Counted from the first letter of the stretch, positions 50,319 to 59,733 are shown. The stretch: 64,000 bases of DNA from an uncultured Eubacteriales bacterium (GCA_900313925.1 OMTF01000017.1:48630-112629); one strand, 5' to 3'. Numbers and translations are program-made. The notes: generated from the letters alone by a model not told the origin.

Positions 50319-51212
50319 ATGCCGCAAATTTCTGACAGAATGGTGCCTGTCATCCGCAACAACCTGAAGCGTATGTCTGCATCGGCCGTAAACGAGCCCA
50401 TTGCCCGCGAGCGTCTTCTGCAGGATTTCGTCGGGACAATCATGCAGGGAACCGCCGTGCGGACGGTTCTGGCTACCGACGCACCGTTCCCCGGCTTTAA
50501 CGGCTCCATGATGTCCACGGAATCTCTTGATACGGAAGGCGTCGTCATGTATATCCACGGCGGCGGCTACTGCTGCGGCGATCTTGCCTATGCGAAAGGA
50601 TACGGTCGCATCCTCGCCGCAGAAACCGGCAGCCGGGTGTTCTGTCCTGCCTACCGCCTGGCGCCGGAATATCCCAGTCCGGCGGCTTTGCAGGATGTGT
50701 TTTACAGCTACACATATCTGACAAAGATATTTGACCCCCGCAAAATGGTGCTGATTGGGGAGTCTGCCGGCGGCGGGCTGCTGTACTGCCTGTGTCTTGC
50801 CCTGAAGGAAGCGGGACTGCCTCTCCCCGCAGGCCTTATCGCAATCAGCCCCTGGACGGATCTTACGCAGTCCGGGGATTCCTACCGGGAAAACCGCAGT
50901 GTGGATCCGTCCATGACAAAAGAACTTCTGGATAAATTCGTATCTTTTTACACGAAAACCCCGAAGGATCCGAAATGCTCTCCCCTGTTCGGAGACCTGT
51001 CCGGCCTCCCGGAAAGCCTTCTTTTCGTAGGCGGGGATGAAGTGATGCGTGATGACGCGGTTCGTATGCACAAAGCTCTGCAGGACGCCGGCTGCAAGAG
51101 CACGCTGACGATTGCTCCGGGTATGTGGCACGGGTACGTTTTATACGGGCTGAAAGAGCGCAGCGCCGATGCAGATGTCATTCGGGAATTCATTCGCTCT
51201 ATCGTGAAATAA
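50319..51212 (+). CDS. Alpha/beta hydrolase, hormone-sensitive-lipase family
   Basis: 297 residues, cytoplasmic (no signal peptide). The oxyanion motif HGGGYCCGD, nucleophile elbow GESAGGGLLY (Ser), the catalytic Asp in FVGGDEVMRDD and His in GMWHGYVLYG are all visible, so it should be an active esterase. The N-terminal cap (residues 1-60) fits the HSL group. The substrate is unknown; short-chain acyl esters are typical. It starts a three-gene cassette: an acyltransferase-like gene begins 4 bases after its stop, then a zinc-ribbon membrane protein. The pairing of an esterase with an acyltransferase suggests acylation and deacylation of the same kind of alcohol or lipid. Confidence 0.92.
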   Translation: MPQISDRMVPVIRNNLKRMSASAVNEPIARERLLQDFVGTIMQGTAVRTVLATDAPFPGFNGSMMSTESLDTEGVVMYIHGGGYCCGDLAYAKGYGRILAAETGSRVFCPAYRLAPEYPSPAALQDVFYSYTYLTKIFDPRKMVLIGESAGGGLLYCLCLALKEAGLPLPAGLIAISPWTDLTQSGDSYRENRSVDPSMTKELLDKFVSFYTKTPKDPKCSPLFGDLSGLPESLLFVGGDEVMRDDAVRMHKALQDAGCKSTLTIAPGMWHGYVLYGLKERSADADVIREFIRSIVK

Positions 51213-51215
51213 CCT

Positions 51216-52487
51216 ATGATTACAAAAAACTGGCTTGAACTGGATAATGCAGCCCAGATCTTTCCTGCTATACGCAGGGCAAACTGGGTGAATACCTTTC
51301 GCGTAAGCGTAAATCTTACAGACCCTGTGGATCCGGTCTGCCTGCAGCAGGCCGTAAACGATCTGAAGGATCGATTTCCCTCTCTTTACGTAAAGCTTGG
51401 TTCCGGTCTCTTCTGGTATTTCCTGGAACAGACGGCGGCGCCGCCGACGGTACAGCAGGACTACGCTTATCCGCTGACGCACATGTCCGCCCGAGAGCAG
51501 GCAAAATGCTGCTTTCGCGTTTTTTATTACCGAAACCGGATTGCCGTTGAATTCTTTCATGCCCTGACGGACGGAAGCGGCGCAATGGTCTATCTGAAAA
51601 CGCTCACTGCACAGTATCTGCGCCGCAAATATGGAATTTTCATTCCGAATGAAAAGGGCGTTCTGAATCCTGTGGACCTTCCCAGGGCAGGGGAGCTGGA
51701 GGACGCTTTCCTGGACGCCGCAGGGGACTTCCCGGCAAGCCGAAAGGAGGAAGATGCCTTTCGCCTGCGCGGGACACGAGAGCCCAGCGGCTTCAATCAT
51801 CTCCTGACCGGCGTTCTTCCGACGGACCTCCTGGTTCGGGCAGCGAAGAAGTTTAATGTTACCGTAACAGCCTTTCTAAGCGGCGTTCTGATTGAATCCA
51901 TACTTGCCATTCAGAAGCAGTCCGTTCCTGACGGGCGGGAAAAACCGGTGAAAATAACGATCCCGGTAAACCTGCGGAATCTTTTTCCCTCGGAAACACT
52001 TCGAAATTTCGCTCTGGTTGTTAATTTGGGCGTGGATCCCCGGCTGGGCGACTACAGCCTGCAGGAAATCTGCACGGAAGTCAAAAACCAAATGCAAGTT
52101 GAGATTACGCCGAAGAAGATGGCGTCCCGTATCGCCTCCAATGTGCGCCCGCAGCAGGCTGCCGCCTTACGTGCCGCCCCCCGGTTTATCAAGACGTTTG
52201 CTATGCGCATGGTTTACTCCTCGGTCGGCGAAAGCAAAGGCTGCTTGAATCTCTCCAACCTCGGGCAGATTAAGACTCCGGCTGAGATGGAGCCTTATAT
52301 TGATCGCTTCGATTTTATTATCGGCGTGCAGTATACCTATCCGAACAACTGTTCAGTGGCAAGCTATAAAAATACTACCTGCATCAATTTTATCCGCAAC
52401 ATCCGGGAAACCGACCTGGAGCAGCGGTTTTTCTCCCGCCTCGTGGAACTGGGGATTCCCGTAAAGGTGGAGAGCAATGATTCCTAA
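51216..52487 (+). CDS. Condensation-domain-like acyltransferase
   Basis: 423 residues. FFHALTDGSGAMVYLKTL near residue 112 is a variant of the HHxxxDG active-site motif of the chloramphenicol acetyltransferase/condensation superfamily, with Phe-His in place of His-His. The second-half motifs TIPVNLRNLFPSETLRNF and a late GCLNLSNLG agree with alcohol-acetyltransferase-like relatives. It probably moves an acyl group from CoA or a carrier to an alcohol or amine; the substrate is unknown. It begins four bases after the hydrolase stop, and the ribosome site is poor, so translational coupling is likely. Non-ribosomal peptide synthesis is unlikely as no other modules are present. Confidence 0.82.
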   Translation: MITKNWLELDNAAQIFPAIRRANWVNTFRVSVNLTDPVDPVCLQQAVNDLKDRFPSLYVKLGSGLFWYFLEQTAAPPTVQQDYAYPLTHMSAREQAKCCFRVFYYRNRIAVEFFHALTDGSGAMVYLKTLTAQYLRRKYGIFIPNEKGVLNPVDLPRAGELEDAFLDAAGDFPASRKEEDAFRLRGTREPSGFNHLLTGVLPTDLLVRAAKKFNVTVTAFLSGVLIESILAIQKQSVPDGREKPVKITIPVNLRNLFPSETLRNFALVVNLGVDPRLGDYSLQEICTEVKNQMQVEITPKKMASRIASNVRPQQAAALRAAPRFIKTFAMRMVYSSVGESKGCLNLSNLGQIKTPAEMEPYIDRFDFIIGVQYTYPNNCSVASYKNTTCINFIRNIRETDLEQRFFSRLVELGIPVKVESNDS

Positions 52488-52502
52488 GCGAGGAAAATAT
52501 TC

Positions 52503-53192
52503 ATGTATTGTGTTAATTGCGGTGTAAAACTGCCTGACGGCGCAGACAAGTGCCCGCTCTGCGGAACAAAGGCCTGGCGACCGGAAGGAGCGGAAACAGC
52601 CGAATCCACTTTTCCGCAAAACTATCCTATACAAAGAAAAGCTGCGCATTATACCGCGGCGGGCTTTCTGACGGTTCTGGCGATCGCGGTTTGCCTGAGT
52701 GCGCTCATTGCCTGTCTGCAGACCTATGGCTCCATTGCCTGGTCCGGCATTGTGATGCTGGGCATCGCGCTGGGCTACCTGGTCGCCGTCGTTCCGCTAT
52801 GGTTCTCGAAGCCGCGCCTTACTCTTTTCCTGATCTTAGACTTTGCGGGAACGTGCGGCTATCTTCTGTACATCTGCAGCTATGTGGGCGGGCACTGGTT
52901 CCTGTCCTTTGCTTTTCCCTGCACGCTCATCGCCTGTCTTCTCTGCATTCTCACCGTCTACCTGTATCGCTATCGCGGAAAAGGGAAGCTTCTTCTGACC
53001 GGCCTTTTTGTAATCCTCATCGGCGGGTGCCTGATGCTTGTCGAATTTTTCCAGCACATCACCTTCCATGTGCCTATGTTCCAGTGGAGTCTTTACTGTG
53101 TCTCCGCCTTCGGTCTTGTCGGCCTGTTTCTGATCCTTGCGTCCCTGATCCGCCCTCTGCGGGCATACCTAAGCAAGAAATTCTTCATATAG
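52503..53192 (+). CDS. Zinc-ribbon membrane protein (DUF6320-like)
   Basis: 229 residues. An N-terminal zinc ribbon (MYCVNCGVKLPDGADKCPLCG, two CxxC pairs written here as one short motif) is followed by about six hydrophobic helices from residue 45 to the end. This matches the small family often labelled DUF6320 that accompanies an alpha/beta hydrolase and acyltransferase in Firmicutes. The family name is from memory. It follows the acyltransferase by 15 bases with a GAGGAAA site. The role is unknown; an envelope location is likely. Confidence 0.8.
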   Translation: MYCVNCGVKLPDGADKCPLCGTKAWRPEGAETAESTFPQNYPIQRKAAHYTAAGFLTVLAIAVCLSALIACLQTYGSIAWSGIVMLGIALGYLVAVVPLWFSKPRLTLFLILDFAGTCGYLLYICSYVGGHWFLSFAFPCTLIACLLCILTVYLYRYRGKGKLLLTGLFVILIGGCLMLVEFFQHITFHVPMFQWSLYCVSAFGLVGLFLILASLIRPLRAYLSKKFFI

Positions 53193-53248
53193 CACGCACT
53201 AGATAAATGCCCTATAAGCTCCGCTGAATTTTAAAGAGGTGACTTTCC

Positions 53249-55093
53249 ATGCAGCAACCCAAGAAATCCCAGACCCCCATCGTTACATACTATATCCTTG
53301 CGATCGTTCTTCTGCTTCTTCTGAACGCATGGCTGTTTCCGAAACTCGAGCAGTCCCAGGTGGAAGAAGTCGACTACAGTTTTTTTCTTCAGATGCTGGA
53401 CAACCACCAGGTCAAGGAAGTAGAGGTTGAGGACAATCAAATCCTGTTTTCCGATACTTCCGAAGAGACAAAATACTACAAGACCGGAAAAATGGATGAC
53501 CCGGACCTGGTCGAACGCCTGGCGGAGTCCGGCGCGTCCTTCGGCACGGACATTGTAAATGAGATGTCCCCTGTCGCCATTATTCTGCTGGAATGGATCC
53601 TGCCGATTCTGATCTTTATCGGTATAGGGGAATTATGGGTCCGCCGCTTCTCCAATGGCACAAAAGGCCTTGGCAACGCCATGTCCTTCGGAAAGTCAGG
53701 CGCAAAAGTCTACGTTCCTTCGGAAACGGGAATTAAATTCTCCGATGTCGCCGGGGAAGAGGAGGCCAAGGAAGCGCTTTCCGAAATCGTAGACTTCCTG
53801 CACAATCCGAAGAAATACAGCGAAGTCGGCGCACACATGCCGAAAGGCGTTCTGCTCGTCGGCCCTCCGGGTACCGGAAAAACGCTTCTTGCAAAAGCTG
53901 TCGCCGGCGAAGCCCAGGTCCCTTTCTTTTCCATTGCAGGCTCTGAATTTGTGGAAATGTTCGTCGGCATGGGCGCTTCAAAAGTTCGAGAGCTGTTCCA
54001 GCAGGCGGAAGAAAAAGCTCCCTGTATTGTCTTCATCGATGAAATAGACACCATCGGCAAAAAGAGAGACAGCGGCGTTTACGGCGGAAATGATGAGCGG
54101 GAGCAGACGCTGAACCAGCTTCTGACGGAAATGGACGGCTTTGACAGCTCGAAAGGCGTTATTATTCTCGCCGCAACGAACCGCCCTGAAGTTTTGGATC
54201 CGGCCCTGCTTCGTCCCGGCCGCTTCGATCGCCGTGTTCCGGTAGAACTTCCGGACATGCAGGGCAGGGAAGAAATTCTGAAAGTCCACGCAAGAAATGT
54301 TCGCCTTGCAGACGACGTGGATTTCACCGCAATTGCCCGGGCTTCTGCCGGATGCTCCGGCGCAGATCTTGCAAACCTTGTCAATGAGGCGGCTCTGCGT
54401 GCGGTACGGATGGGCAGAAAAGCCGTCAACCAGTCCGATCTGGAGGAAAGCATTGAAGTGGTTATCGCGGGATATCAAAAGAAAAACAAAATCCTCTCCG
54501 ATGATGAAAAGAAAATTGTGGCCTACCATGAAGTGGGGCACGCCCTCGTCGCTTCTCTGCAGAGTCATTCCGCTCCGGTCACGAAAATTACAATTGTGCC
54601 AAGAACATCCGGCGCGCTCGGCTACACCATGCAGGTTGACGAAGGGGATCATTACCTTATGAGCAAAGTGGAACTGGAAAACCGCATCGCAACGATGACC
54701 GGCGGCCGAGCCGCGGAGGAAGTGATTTTCCATTCCGTTACAACCGGCGCTTCGAATGATATTGAGCAGGCCACAAAGCTTGCCCGCGCCATGATAACCC
54801 AGTACGGCATGAGCGACGACTTTGACATGTTTGCTTTGGAAACCAGCACGAATAAATATCTTGGAGGAGATTCTTCTCTCTCCTGCTCGGAAGAAACAAG
54901 CGCGCAGGTCGATAGGGAAGCCATCTCGCTTGTTAAAGCACAGCACGCCAAAGCGCGCAAGCTGCTGGAGGACAATGAGCCGATTCTCCATGCAATAGCC
55001 GATTACCTTTACAAAAAAGAAACCATTACAGGGAAGGAATTTATGGACATTCTGCAGAAAAACAGCTCGGCAGAAATGAAAGCAGATTCCTGA
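53249..55093 (+). CDS. ftsH: ATP-dependent zinc metalloprotease FtsH
   Basis: Membrane-bound AAA+ protease that removes damaged or regulated proteins. 614 residues: helix at about 10-28, an external domain to about 105, a second helix, then the AAA module. Walker A is [13 protein letters not shown], Walker [10 protein letters not shown] and the second region of homology [21 protein letters not shown]. The zinc site is HEVGHAL near residue 430. The C-terminus is shorter and less acidic than in E. coli. The ATG at 53249 follows GAGGTG. It has its own terminator. FtsH often sits near folate or tilS genes, but not here. Confidence 0.97.
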   Translation: MQQPKKSQTPIVTYYILAIVLLLLLNAWLFPKLEQSQVEEVDYSFFLQMLDNHQVKEVEVEDNQILFSDTSEETKYYKTGKMDDPDLVERLAESGASFGTDIVNEMSPVAIILLEWILPILIFIGIGELWVRRFSNGTKGLGNAMSFGKSGAKVYVPSETGIKFSDVAGEEEAKEALSEIVDFLHNPKKYSEVGAHMPKGVLLVGPPGTGKTLLAKAVAGEAQVPFFSIAGSEFVEMFVGMGASKVRELFQQAEEKAPCIVFIDEIDTIGKKRDSGVYGGNDEREQTLNQLLTEMDGFDSSKGVIILAATNRPEVLDPALLRPGRFDRRVPVELPDMQGREEILKVHARNVRLADDVDFTAIARASAGCSGADLANLVNEAALRAVRMGRKAVNQSDLEESIEVVIAGYQKKNKILSDDEKKIVAYHEVGHALVASLQSHSAPVTKITIVPRTSGALGYTMQVDEGDHYLMSKVELENRIATMTGGRAAEEVIFHSVTTGASNDIEQATKLARAMITQYGMSDDFDMFALETSTNKYLGGDSSLSCSEETSAQVDREAISLVKAQHAKARKLLEDNEPILHAIADYLYKKETITGKEFMDILQKNSSAEMKADS

Positions 55094-55110
55094 ATTTCCC
55101 GAACAGCAAA

Positions 55111-55151
55111 TCTCCCCGACCTGGAACGTTTTCGAAGTCGGGGAGACTTTT
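55111..55151 (+). terminator. Terminator of ftsH
   Basis: Ten-bp stem TCTCCCCGAC/GTCGGGGAGA with a 16-base loop and a CTTTTTATTTT tail. Confidence 0.85.
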
Positions 55152-55187
55152 TATTTTGCAGCCGTACCGCTCTTTAGAGTTAGGCTT

Positions 55188-55985
55188 TCAGCGAATGTAT
55201 AGTTTTCCTACAACATAATTTACAACTCTGCGGCTGAGAAACCGAGTCAAAGTCAGGAGGAGTGCGTACGTTGACCCCAGTGTATATGCCGGAGCGGGGA
55301 ACGCGGTGAATGCCTTTTTCGCGATAAATTCTCCCGCATCCTCCGGCTCAATTCCGGTTAGCTCGTCGTGCTCCATAACTGCTACGGAACGGGTGATCCG
55401 CCCCTCGTAGACGTCATCGCCTTCTACGTTTTTCCTGCGCGCAGCGGTAAACCCGGTATGGATATCGCCCGGCATAATTGCCGTCACGTGAATTCCGAAG
55501 CACCGTACCTCATTGGCGAGCGCCATAGTATAGATCAATACCGCCGCCTTTGACGCCGAGTAGTACGCCTGAAAAGGGATCGCGATCTGGCCTGCGACAG
55601 AGCTCAGATTCAGAATCCGTCCGCTGTGCTGGCGGCGCATAATCGGAAGAACCGCACGGTTGACGTTTACCATTCCGAAGAAATTCACGTCAAACTGCTT
55701 TTTGGCTTCCTCCGTCGGTGTAAACTCTATCGCTCCGGATATGCCGTAGCCAGCGTTGTTTATCAGGATATCAATGCGGCCTTCACGGCGGTACACTTCC
55801 TGCACCGCTTTTTGGACCTGGTCCTCTTTGGTGATGTCCGCCTGCAGATGTTCTATAGCCGGATCTGTTCCCGTTTCTCTCCGGGATATTTCATATACCT
55901 TGCAGCCTCTGCGTTTCAAGGCTCGGCAGGTTCCGAGCCCGATTCCTGAAGTTCCTCCGGTTATAAGGGCGATCTTCTGCGACAT
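55188..55985 (-). CDS. Short-chain dehydrogenase/reductase, unknown substrate
   Basis: 265 residues from ATG 55985 (AAGGAG upstream). Classical SDR: TGGTSGIGLGTCRAL, NNAGYGISGAIE, catalytic Ser in LNLSSVAGQIA and YSASKAAV. The C-terminal part (about 215-265) is hydrophobic with basic residues (LSRRVVNYVVGKLYIR), as in SDRs that act on lipids near the membrane. It is unlike the Bai SDRs and lies 18 kb away from them, but a hydroxysteroid activity cannot be excluded. A weak TTTACA-16-TAAGAT promoter is upstream. Confidence 0.87.
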   Translation of the reverse strand: MSQKIALITGGTSGIGLGTCRALKRRGCKVYEISRRETGTDPAIEHLQADITKEDQVQKAVQEVYRREGRIDILINNAGYGISGAIEFTPTEEAKKQFDVNFFGMVNVNRAVLPIMRRQHSGRILNLSSVAGQIAIPFQAYYSASKAAVLIYTMALANEVRCFGIHVTAIMPGDIHTGFTAARRKNVEGDDVYEGRITRSVAVMEHDELTGIEPEDAGEFIAKKAFTAFPAPAYTLGSTYALLLTLTRFLSRRVVNYVVGKLYIR

Positions 55986-56105
55986 ATTTTCATCTCCTTC
56001 TGAAATCTCTTGTCTATATCTTAATCTAATCCTAATCATTGTAAACGATTTTATTAAAAATTTTTTAACTATTTTCAGAAGCCCGCTTTGTTCGAGTCCT
56101 GTTCC

Positions 56106-56133
56106 TTGCTTTTTCCGCGTCAAGGTGTATACT
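56106..56133 (+). promoter_or_regulatory. Promoter of plsY
   Basis: TTGCTT (56106-56111), 16-base spacer, TATACT (56128-56133). Confidence 0.5.
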
Positions 56134-56175
56134 AATTTTATTAAAATTTTTGAAGTATATGCAGTGGAGTTTGCT

Positions 56176-56805
56176 ATGAGTGTGTTGCAGAATCTTGGTC
56201 GCTCTGCGCTTTGCATCACGCAGGGATATCTTTTAGGCTCTCTGAATACGGGCATTATTCTCTCCAAGTCCCTCTATCACCGAGATATTCGAAATGAAGG
56301 CAGCGGCAATGCCGGGGCTACGAATATGGCCCGCACTTTCGGCTGGGAATCCGGTTTGGCGGTTCTGCTCGGGGATATGCTCAAGACGGAAGTTGCTGTC
56401 GCTATCGGGAGAAAGCTTGTACCCGGCGTGAAAGGGCTTGTCCTTTCCGGCCTTTCCTGCCTTGTCGGCCACTGCCGTCCCGCATTCTACCAGCATCGCG
56501 GCGGCAAGGGCGTCTCCGTCGGCGCCGCTCTTGCTCTGATCCTCGATCCAAAAGTTTTCGGTTCCGGAATTCTTACCTTCCTGATGGGAGCTCTGACGTC
56601 GCATAAAGTGTCCGTCGGCTCTATTGCCGCGGCGGCTTCGCTTCCGGTAAGCGCGGCTCTGGCAAAAAAAAGCACCCTGTGCCTTGTGTTCACAGGGTAC
56701 ATTGCTGCCATTATTTTGTATCGGCACCGGGGCAATATCCAGCGCCTGCTGAAAAAAGAAGAGCCGGATTTTCACTTCGGGTCCGCGGTGGAAAGCATCT
56801 CCTGA
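56176..56805 (+). CDS. plsY: Glycerol-3-phosphate acyltransferase PlsY-like
   Basis: Membrane enzyme that acylates glycerol 3-phosphate with acyl phosphate, the first step of phospholipid synthesis. 209 residues from ATG 56176. PlsY motifs are present: GYLLGSLNTGIILSK, then RNEGSGNAGATNMAR, and HRGGKGVSVGAA. The C-terminal RHRGNIQRLLKKEEP is also typical. Several hydrophobic helices are visible. The 3' end overlaps the convergent phosphopantetheinyl transferase gene by 34 bases. The two could be lipid-synthesis partners, since the transferase activates acyl carrier protein. Confidence 0.93.
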   Translation: MSVLQNLGRSALCITQGYLLGSLNTGIILSKSLYHRDIRNEGSGNAGATNMARTFGWESGLAVLLGDMLKTEVAVAIGRKLVPGVKGLVLSGLSCLVGHCRPAFYQHRGGKGVSVGAALALILDPKVFGSGILTFLMGALTSHKVSVGSIAAAASLPVSAALAKKSTLCLVFTGYIAAIILYRHRGNIQRLLKKEEPDFHFGSAVESIS

Positions 56806-57365
56806 AGATCTCCCTGTAACAAGATCTTTCCTCCCGCCGTTTTCCGGGACCATACCTCGGTTTCCAAGGCTCCTCCGCAAAGGGCAAATCCATACTCACC
56901 GGACCATAGTCCTGCAAGCAGCGGAATCCCCCCAATCTCCTTACGGAACCTTCCCTTGTCAATGCAGGAAAACGTTCGCAGAGAAGACAGGCCTTCGCCG
57001 GTATATTTTACACGGCTTTCCTTTGCAGCCCAGATACGGAAAAACATTTCCCTTCCTTTTGAAGCGACCGCCTGCTGCTCTTCGCTGGAAAAGAACCTTG
57101 CCGCAATCTTTTCATAACGGCAGACCCGATTTCTTTCAATGTCAACTCCAACTTCGCGTTCACTCAGAACGCAAATCCAGAATTCTCCGCTGTGGCTGAT
57201 CGAGACGCAGAATGGAGAATTTTCCAAATAGGGTTTGCCCTGCGGCGTCTTCCGAAGCCGGAGCTCTCCCTCGGTAATTTCCGGAATTCCCTCCAGTTCT
57301 GCAATTCTCTGCGCGCTGCTTTTCCCTCCGCATAAAGGCTCTATGACAAGAATATTTTTCTGCAT
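56772..57365 (-). CDS. 4'-Phosphopantetheinyl transferase (Sfp/AcpT type)
   Basis: Attaches phosphopantetheine from CoA to carrier proteins. 197 residues from ATG 57365. Family motifs: FCVSISHSGEFWICVL, the magnesium site GVDIERN and WAAKESRVKYTGEGL (WxxKE...K). No polyketide or NRPS gene is in the window, so the target may be acyl carrier protein or a distant pathway. AcpS is usually a shorter protein, which speaks against that family. An extended -10 promoter (TGGTATAAT) is upstream. It is convergent with plsY and overlaps it by 34 bases. Confidence 0.92.
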   Translation of the reverse strand: MQKNILVIEPLCGGKSSAQRIAELEGIPEITEGELRLRKTPQGKPYLENSPFCVSISHSGEFWICVLSEREVGVDIERNRVCRYEKIAARFFSSEEQQAVASKGREMFFRIWAAKESRVKYTGEGLSSLRTFSCIDKGRFRKEIGGIPLLAGLWSGEYGFALCGGALETEVWSRKTAGGKILLQGDLQEMLSTADPK

Positions 57366-57741
57366 ATGCCGTGTTCTCCTTTCCGCGATCGTGCCTTTCC
57401 TTCCGCCGCCCAGCAGCTTTCCGAAGCCCCTTTCGCGGGTCGTTTTGATTATACCATAGCCGGTGGAATTCCCCTTGCAGCCCCTTTCCGTATTTCCTCT
57501 TCGAGTCCTTCCTCCTCTTGGAGACCCTGGAAAAGAGGGCAGAAAAATGTTGACGATTGTCAATTCTATCTGCATAATGTCTTCTTTATTTGTTAATTAT
57601 GTATAAGAGATATCATAAAGTCGTTTACTGGCTATTTTGTTTTCTTATCCCTTGACAAAACTTCAAAATGCCTTATTTACATCGATTTTTTCTTATGATT
57701 AAATGATAATAGAGAAATTATGAAAAACGGAGGTATTTTTC
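57366..57741. other. Divergent intergenic region, 376 bases
   Basis: Contains the minus-strand extended -10 element for the phosphopantetheinyl transferase (57448-57456) and the plus-strand promoter at 57550-57578. A further TTGACA (57652-57657) has no clear -10. The right part is AT-rich, suggesting regulation of the aminotransferase, but no known motif was recognised. Confidence 0.5.
57550..57578 (+). promoter_or_regulatory. Promoter of the second aminotransferase
   Basis: TTGACG (57550-57555), 17-base spacer, CATAAT (57573-57578); leader about 155 bases. An inverted repeat GACGATTGTC lies over the -35 box. Confidence 0.5.
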
Positions 57742-58926
57742 ATGGTACAATTTGCAACCCGCATGAATAATCTGAAGGGCTCGGCAATCCGCGAGCTCCT
57801 GGCTCTGGCAAACAAGCCGGAAATTATTTCCTTTGCCGGCGGAATGCCCGCTCCGGAGCTGTTTCCTGTAGATAAAGTCCGCGCCGCTGCAGACGCAGTG
57901 CTTACGGAGGAAGGCCGCATTGCCCTGCAGTATACATCCACAGACGGCTGGCCGCGCCTGCGCGAGCAGATTGCGGAACGCATGGGCGTAAAGAACAAGA
58001 TCAAAACTGATGCCGCCCATATTCTTATGACATCCGGAAGCCAGCAGGGCCTTGACTATTCCGCCCGCGTCTTCCTGAACCCGGGCGACGTGGTCCTTAT
58101 GGAATCCCCGTCCTATCTGGGTGCTATCAATGCATTCAAGACCTGCGAACCGACTTTTATCGATATCCCAACGGATAAAGACGGCATGATTATGGAGGAA
58201 CTGGAAAAAGTTCTGAAGACAACCAAGAATGTCAAGATGATCTATGTTATCCCGGACTTCCAGAACCCGAGCGGCAGAACCTGGCCGCTGGAGCGCCGGC
58301 AAAAATTCATGGAAATCATCAACAAGTATGAAATTCCCGTAATTGAAGACAATCCCTACGGCGAGCTTCGCTATGAAGGCGACTTCCTGCCGGCTCTGAA
58401 GTCCATGGACACCAAAGGACTGGTTGTTTTCCTGGGAACCTTCTCTAAAATCCTTGCTCCCGGCTATCGCCTGGGCTGGGTCTGTGCAGACGACGAAATT
58501 CTGCAGAAGTACAACTTCATGGCGCAGGCTGCCGCTCTGCAGGCTTCCACCATCGGCATGATGGAAGTTTCCAAATTCATCGATATGTTCGACCTCGATG
58601 AACACGTCAATACCATCCGCGAGTGCTATGCCCGCCGCTGCAAACTGATGGTCGACACAATGGAAAAGACCTTCCCCAAGGAAGTCACCTTTACCCGGCC
58701 GAAAGGCGGTCTGTTTACTTGGGCGGAACTTCCCGAATACATTGATACGAAGGAAATGGCAAAACAGGCTCTTGCACAGAATGTAGCGTACGTTCCCGGC
58801 GAAGGATTCTTCCCCAACGGAGGAAACCATCACTGCATGCGTCTGAATTATTCCAACATGCCGGACGATCGGATCGTAAAAGGTATCACGATCCTTGCGG
58901 ACGTCATCAAGCAGAATCTTCGCTGA
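57742..58926 (+). CDS. PLP-dependent aminotransferase (class I/II), second copy
   Basis: 394 residues, ATG 57742 with GGAGG upstream. It shares its motif order with the protein at 48804-50006: FAGGMPAPELFPVDKV, YTSTDGWPRLREQ, TSGSQQGLDY, VIPDFQNPSGRTWP, EDNPYGELRYEG and the PLP lysine in GTFSKILAPGYRLGW. Codon use looks optimised, with many C/G-ending codons and a strong ribosome site, which suggests high expression. Substrates of close families include 2-aminoadipate, aromatic amino acids and alanine. A very strong terminator follows. Confidence 0.93.
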   Translation: MVQFATRMNNLKGSAIRELLALANKPEIISFAGGMPAPELFPVDKVRAAADAVLTEEGRIALQYTSTDGWPRLREQIAERMGVKNKIKTDAAHILMTSGSQQGLDYSARVFLNPGDVVLMESPSYLGAINAFKTCEPTFIDIPTDKDGMIMEELEKVLKTTKNVKMIYVIPDFQNPSGRTWPLERRQKFMEIINKYEIPVIEDNPYGELRYEGDFLPALKSMDTKGLVVFLGTFSKILAPGYRLGWVCADDEILQKYNFMAQAAALQASTIGMMEVSKFIDMFDLDEHVNTIRECYARRCKLMVDTMEKTFPKEVTFTRPKGGLFTWAELPEYIDTKEMAKQALAQNVAYVPGEGFFPNGGNHHCMRLNYSNMPDDRIVKGITILADVIKQNLR

Positions 58927-58944
58927 GCGTTCCGTGCTGCTAAA

Positions 58945-58985
58945 AACGGCACCTCTTCCGCTATGGAAGAGGTGCCGTTCTTTTT
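58945..58985. terminator. Bidirectional terminator, 15-bp perfect stem
   Basis: AACGGCACCTCTTCC and GGAAGAGGTGCCGTT with a GCTAT loop; T-runs on both sides serve the aminotransferase gene and the convergent membrane protein gene. Confidence 0.92.
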
Positions 58986-59557
58986 CAAGTGCGCTGTGCT
59001 TCTCTTTCCATGGCACGGCATGCCGGACTGTTTTTGATTATTTCATCCTTTTTCCCCGAATTCGGATAGATCCAGCCAAAGACCAAATGCGTAAGCGGCG
59101 CCGCTCCGAACATATTCCAGAAGAATGCCATTGGAAAGTTCTTGATAAGCGTACCAATCCAGATTGTCGGAAGCTGGCTTAGCGGCATACCCGCACGCAG
59201 AACGCTAAACAGCAGCGAAGCTGCAAGGCTCATGCTGGGGCACATGATCGCAACCGTTCCCGCCTGGCGCAGAATACGGCAGAAATACGGATTGTCCTTT
59301 TCCGGATCGCAGTGCTTGTTCGCAAAGGCCGCTCCAATGCGGTTTCCCCATAAAGAGGAAAAAATATACACCAGGATCGCCATATACCAAGCTTCGCTGA
59401 GCGCGATTCCAATCATCTGCCAGGACAGATTGGAAAGGCCTCCCGCCTGCGACTGTAAGCCAAGGCTGAATGGAACGTTATAGATTTCCATTCCAAACGC
59501 CATGAAAATGGACATGAGTCCTCCAAAGACTGCTCCCTGCTTTTTATTCTTCGGCAT
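58985..59557 (-). CDS. DUF2798-like four-TM membrane protein
   Basis: 190 residues with four hydrophobic helices (about 10-28, 45-68, 95-120, 135-160). The N-terminal GGLMSIFMAFGMEIYNV and the late FPMAFFWNMFGAAPLTHLVF fit the pattern of DUF2798 proteins, two-fold repeats of a 2-TM unit. The function of the family is unknown. It has its own promoter (59684-59712) and a leader with a terminator-like hairpin before the ribosome site, so expression may be conditional. It resembles in size the membrane protein that closes the bai operon, though sequence similarity is weak by eye. Confidence 0.72.
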   Translation of the reverse strand: MPKNKKQGAVFGGLMSIFMAFGMEIYNVPFSLGLQSQAGGLSNLSWQMIGIALSEAWYMAILVYIFSSLWGNRIGAAFANKHCDPEKDNPYFCRILRQAGTVAIMCPSMSLAASLLFSVLRAGMPLSQLPTIWIGTLIKNFPMAFFWNMFGAAPLTHLVFGWIYPNSGKKDEIIKNSPACRAMEREAQRT

Positions 59558-59597
59558 TTTGCTGCTCTCCCTTCTAGCAAACGGCTAAAAAACTGAC

Positions 59598-59637
59598 AAA
59601 AAAAGAAGCGGCGTGTCCTTTGGTACAGACTACGCCG
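59598..59637 (-). terminator. Terminator-like hairpin in the leader of the DUF2798-like gene
   Basis: On the minus strand CGGCGT and ACGCCG arms (59632-59637 with 59609-59614), then CTTCTTTTTTT. It lies about 40 bases before the start codon and so could act as an attenuator. Confidence 0.55.
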
Positions 59638-59683
59638 TTTCTGACTTATTTCTTACCACTCGGAATTGTTTCCGAACGTCCCC

Positions 59684-59712
59684 ATTTTATCGGGAAAATT
59701 TTTTGTTTGCAA
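59684..59712 (-). promoter_or_regulatory. Promoter of the DUF2798-like gene
   Basis: On the minus strand TTGCAA (59707-59712), 17-base spacer, TAAAAT (59684-59689). The leader of about 120 bases contains a TCGGAA/TTCCGA hairpin and the attenuator-like stem. Confidence 0.7.
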
Positions 59713-59733
59713 GAATCCGATCGAGAAATTTTC

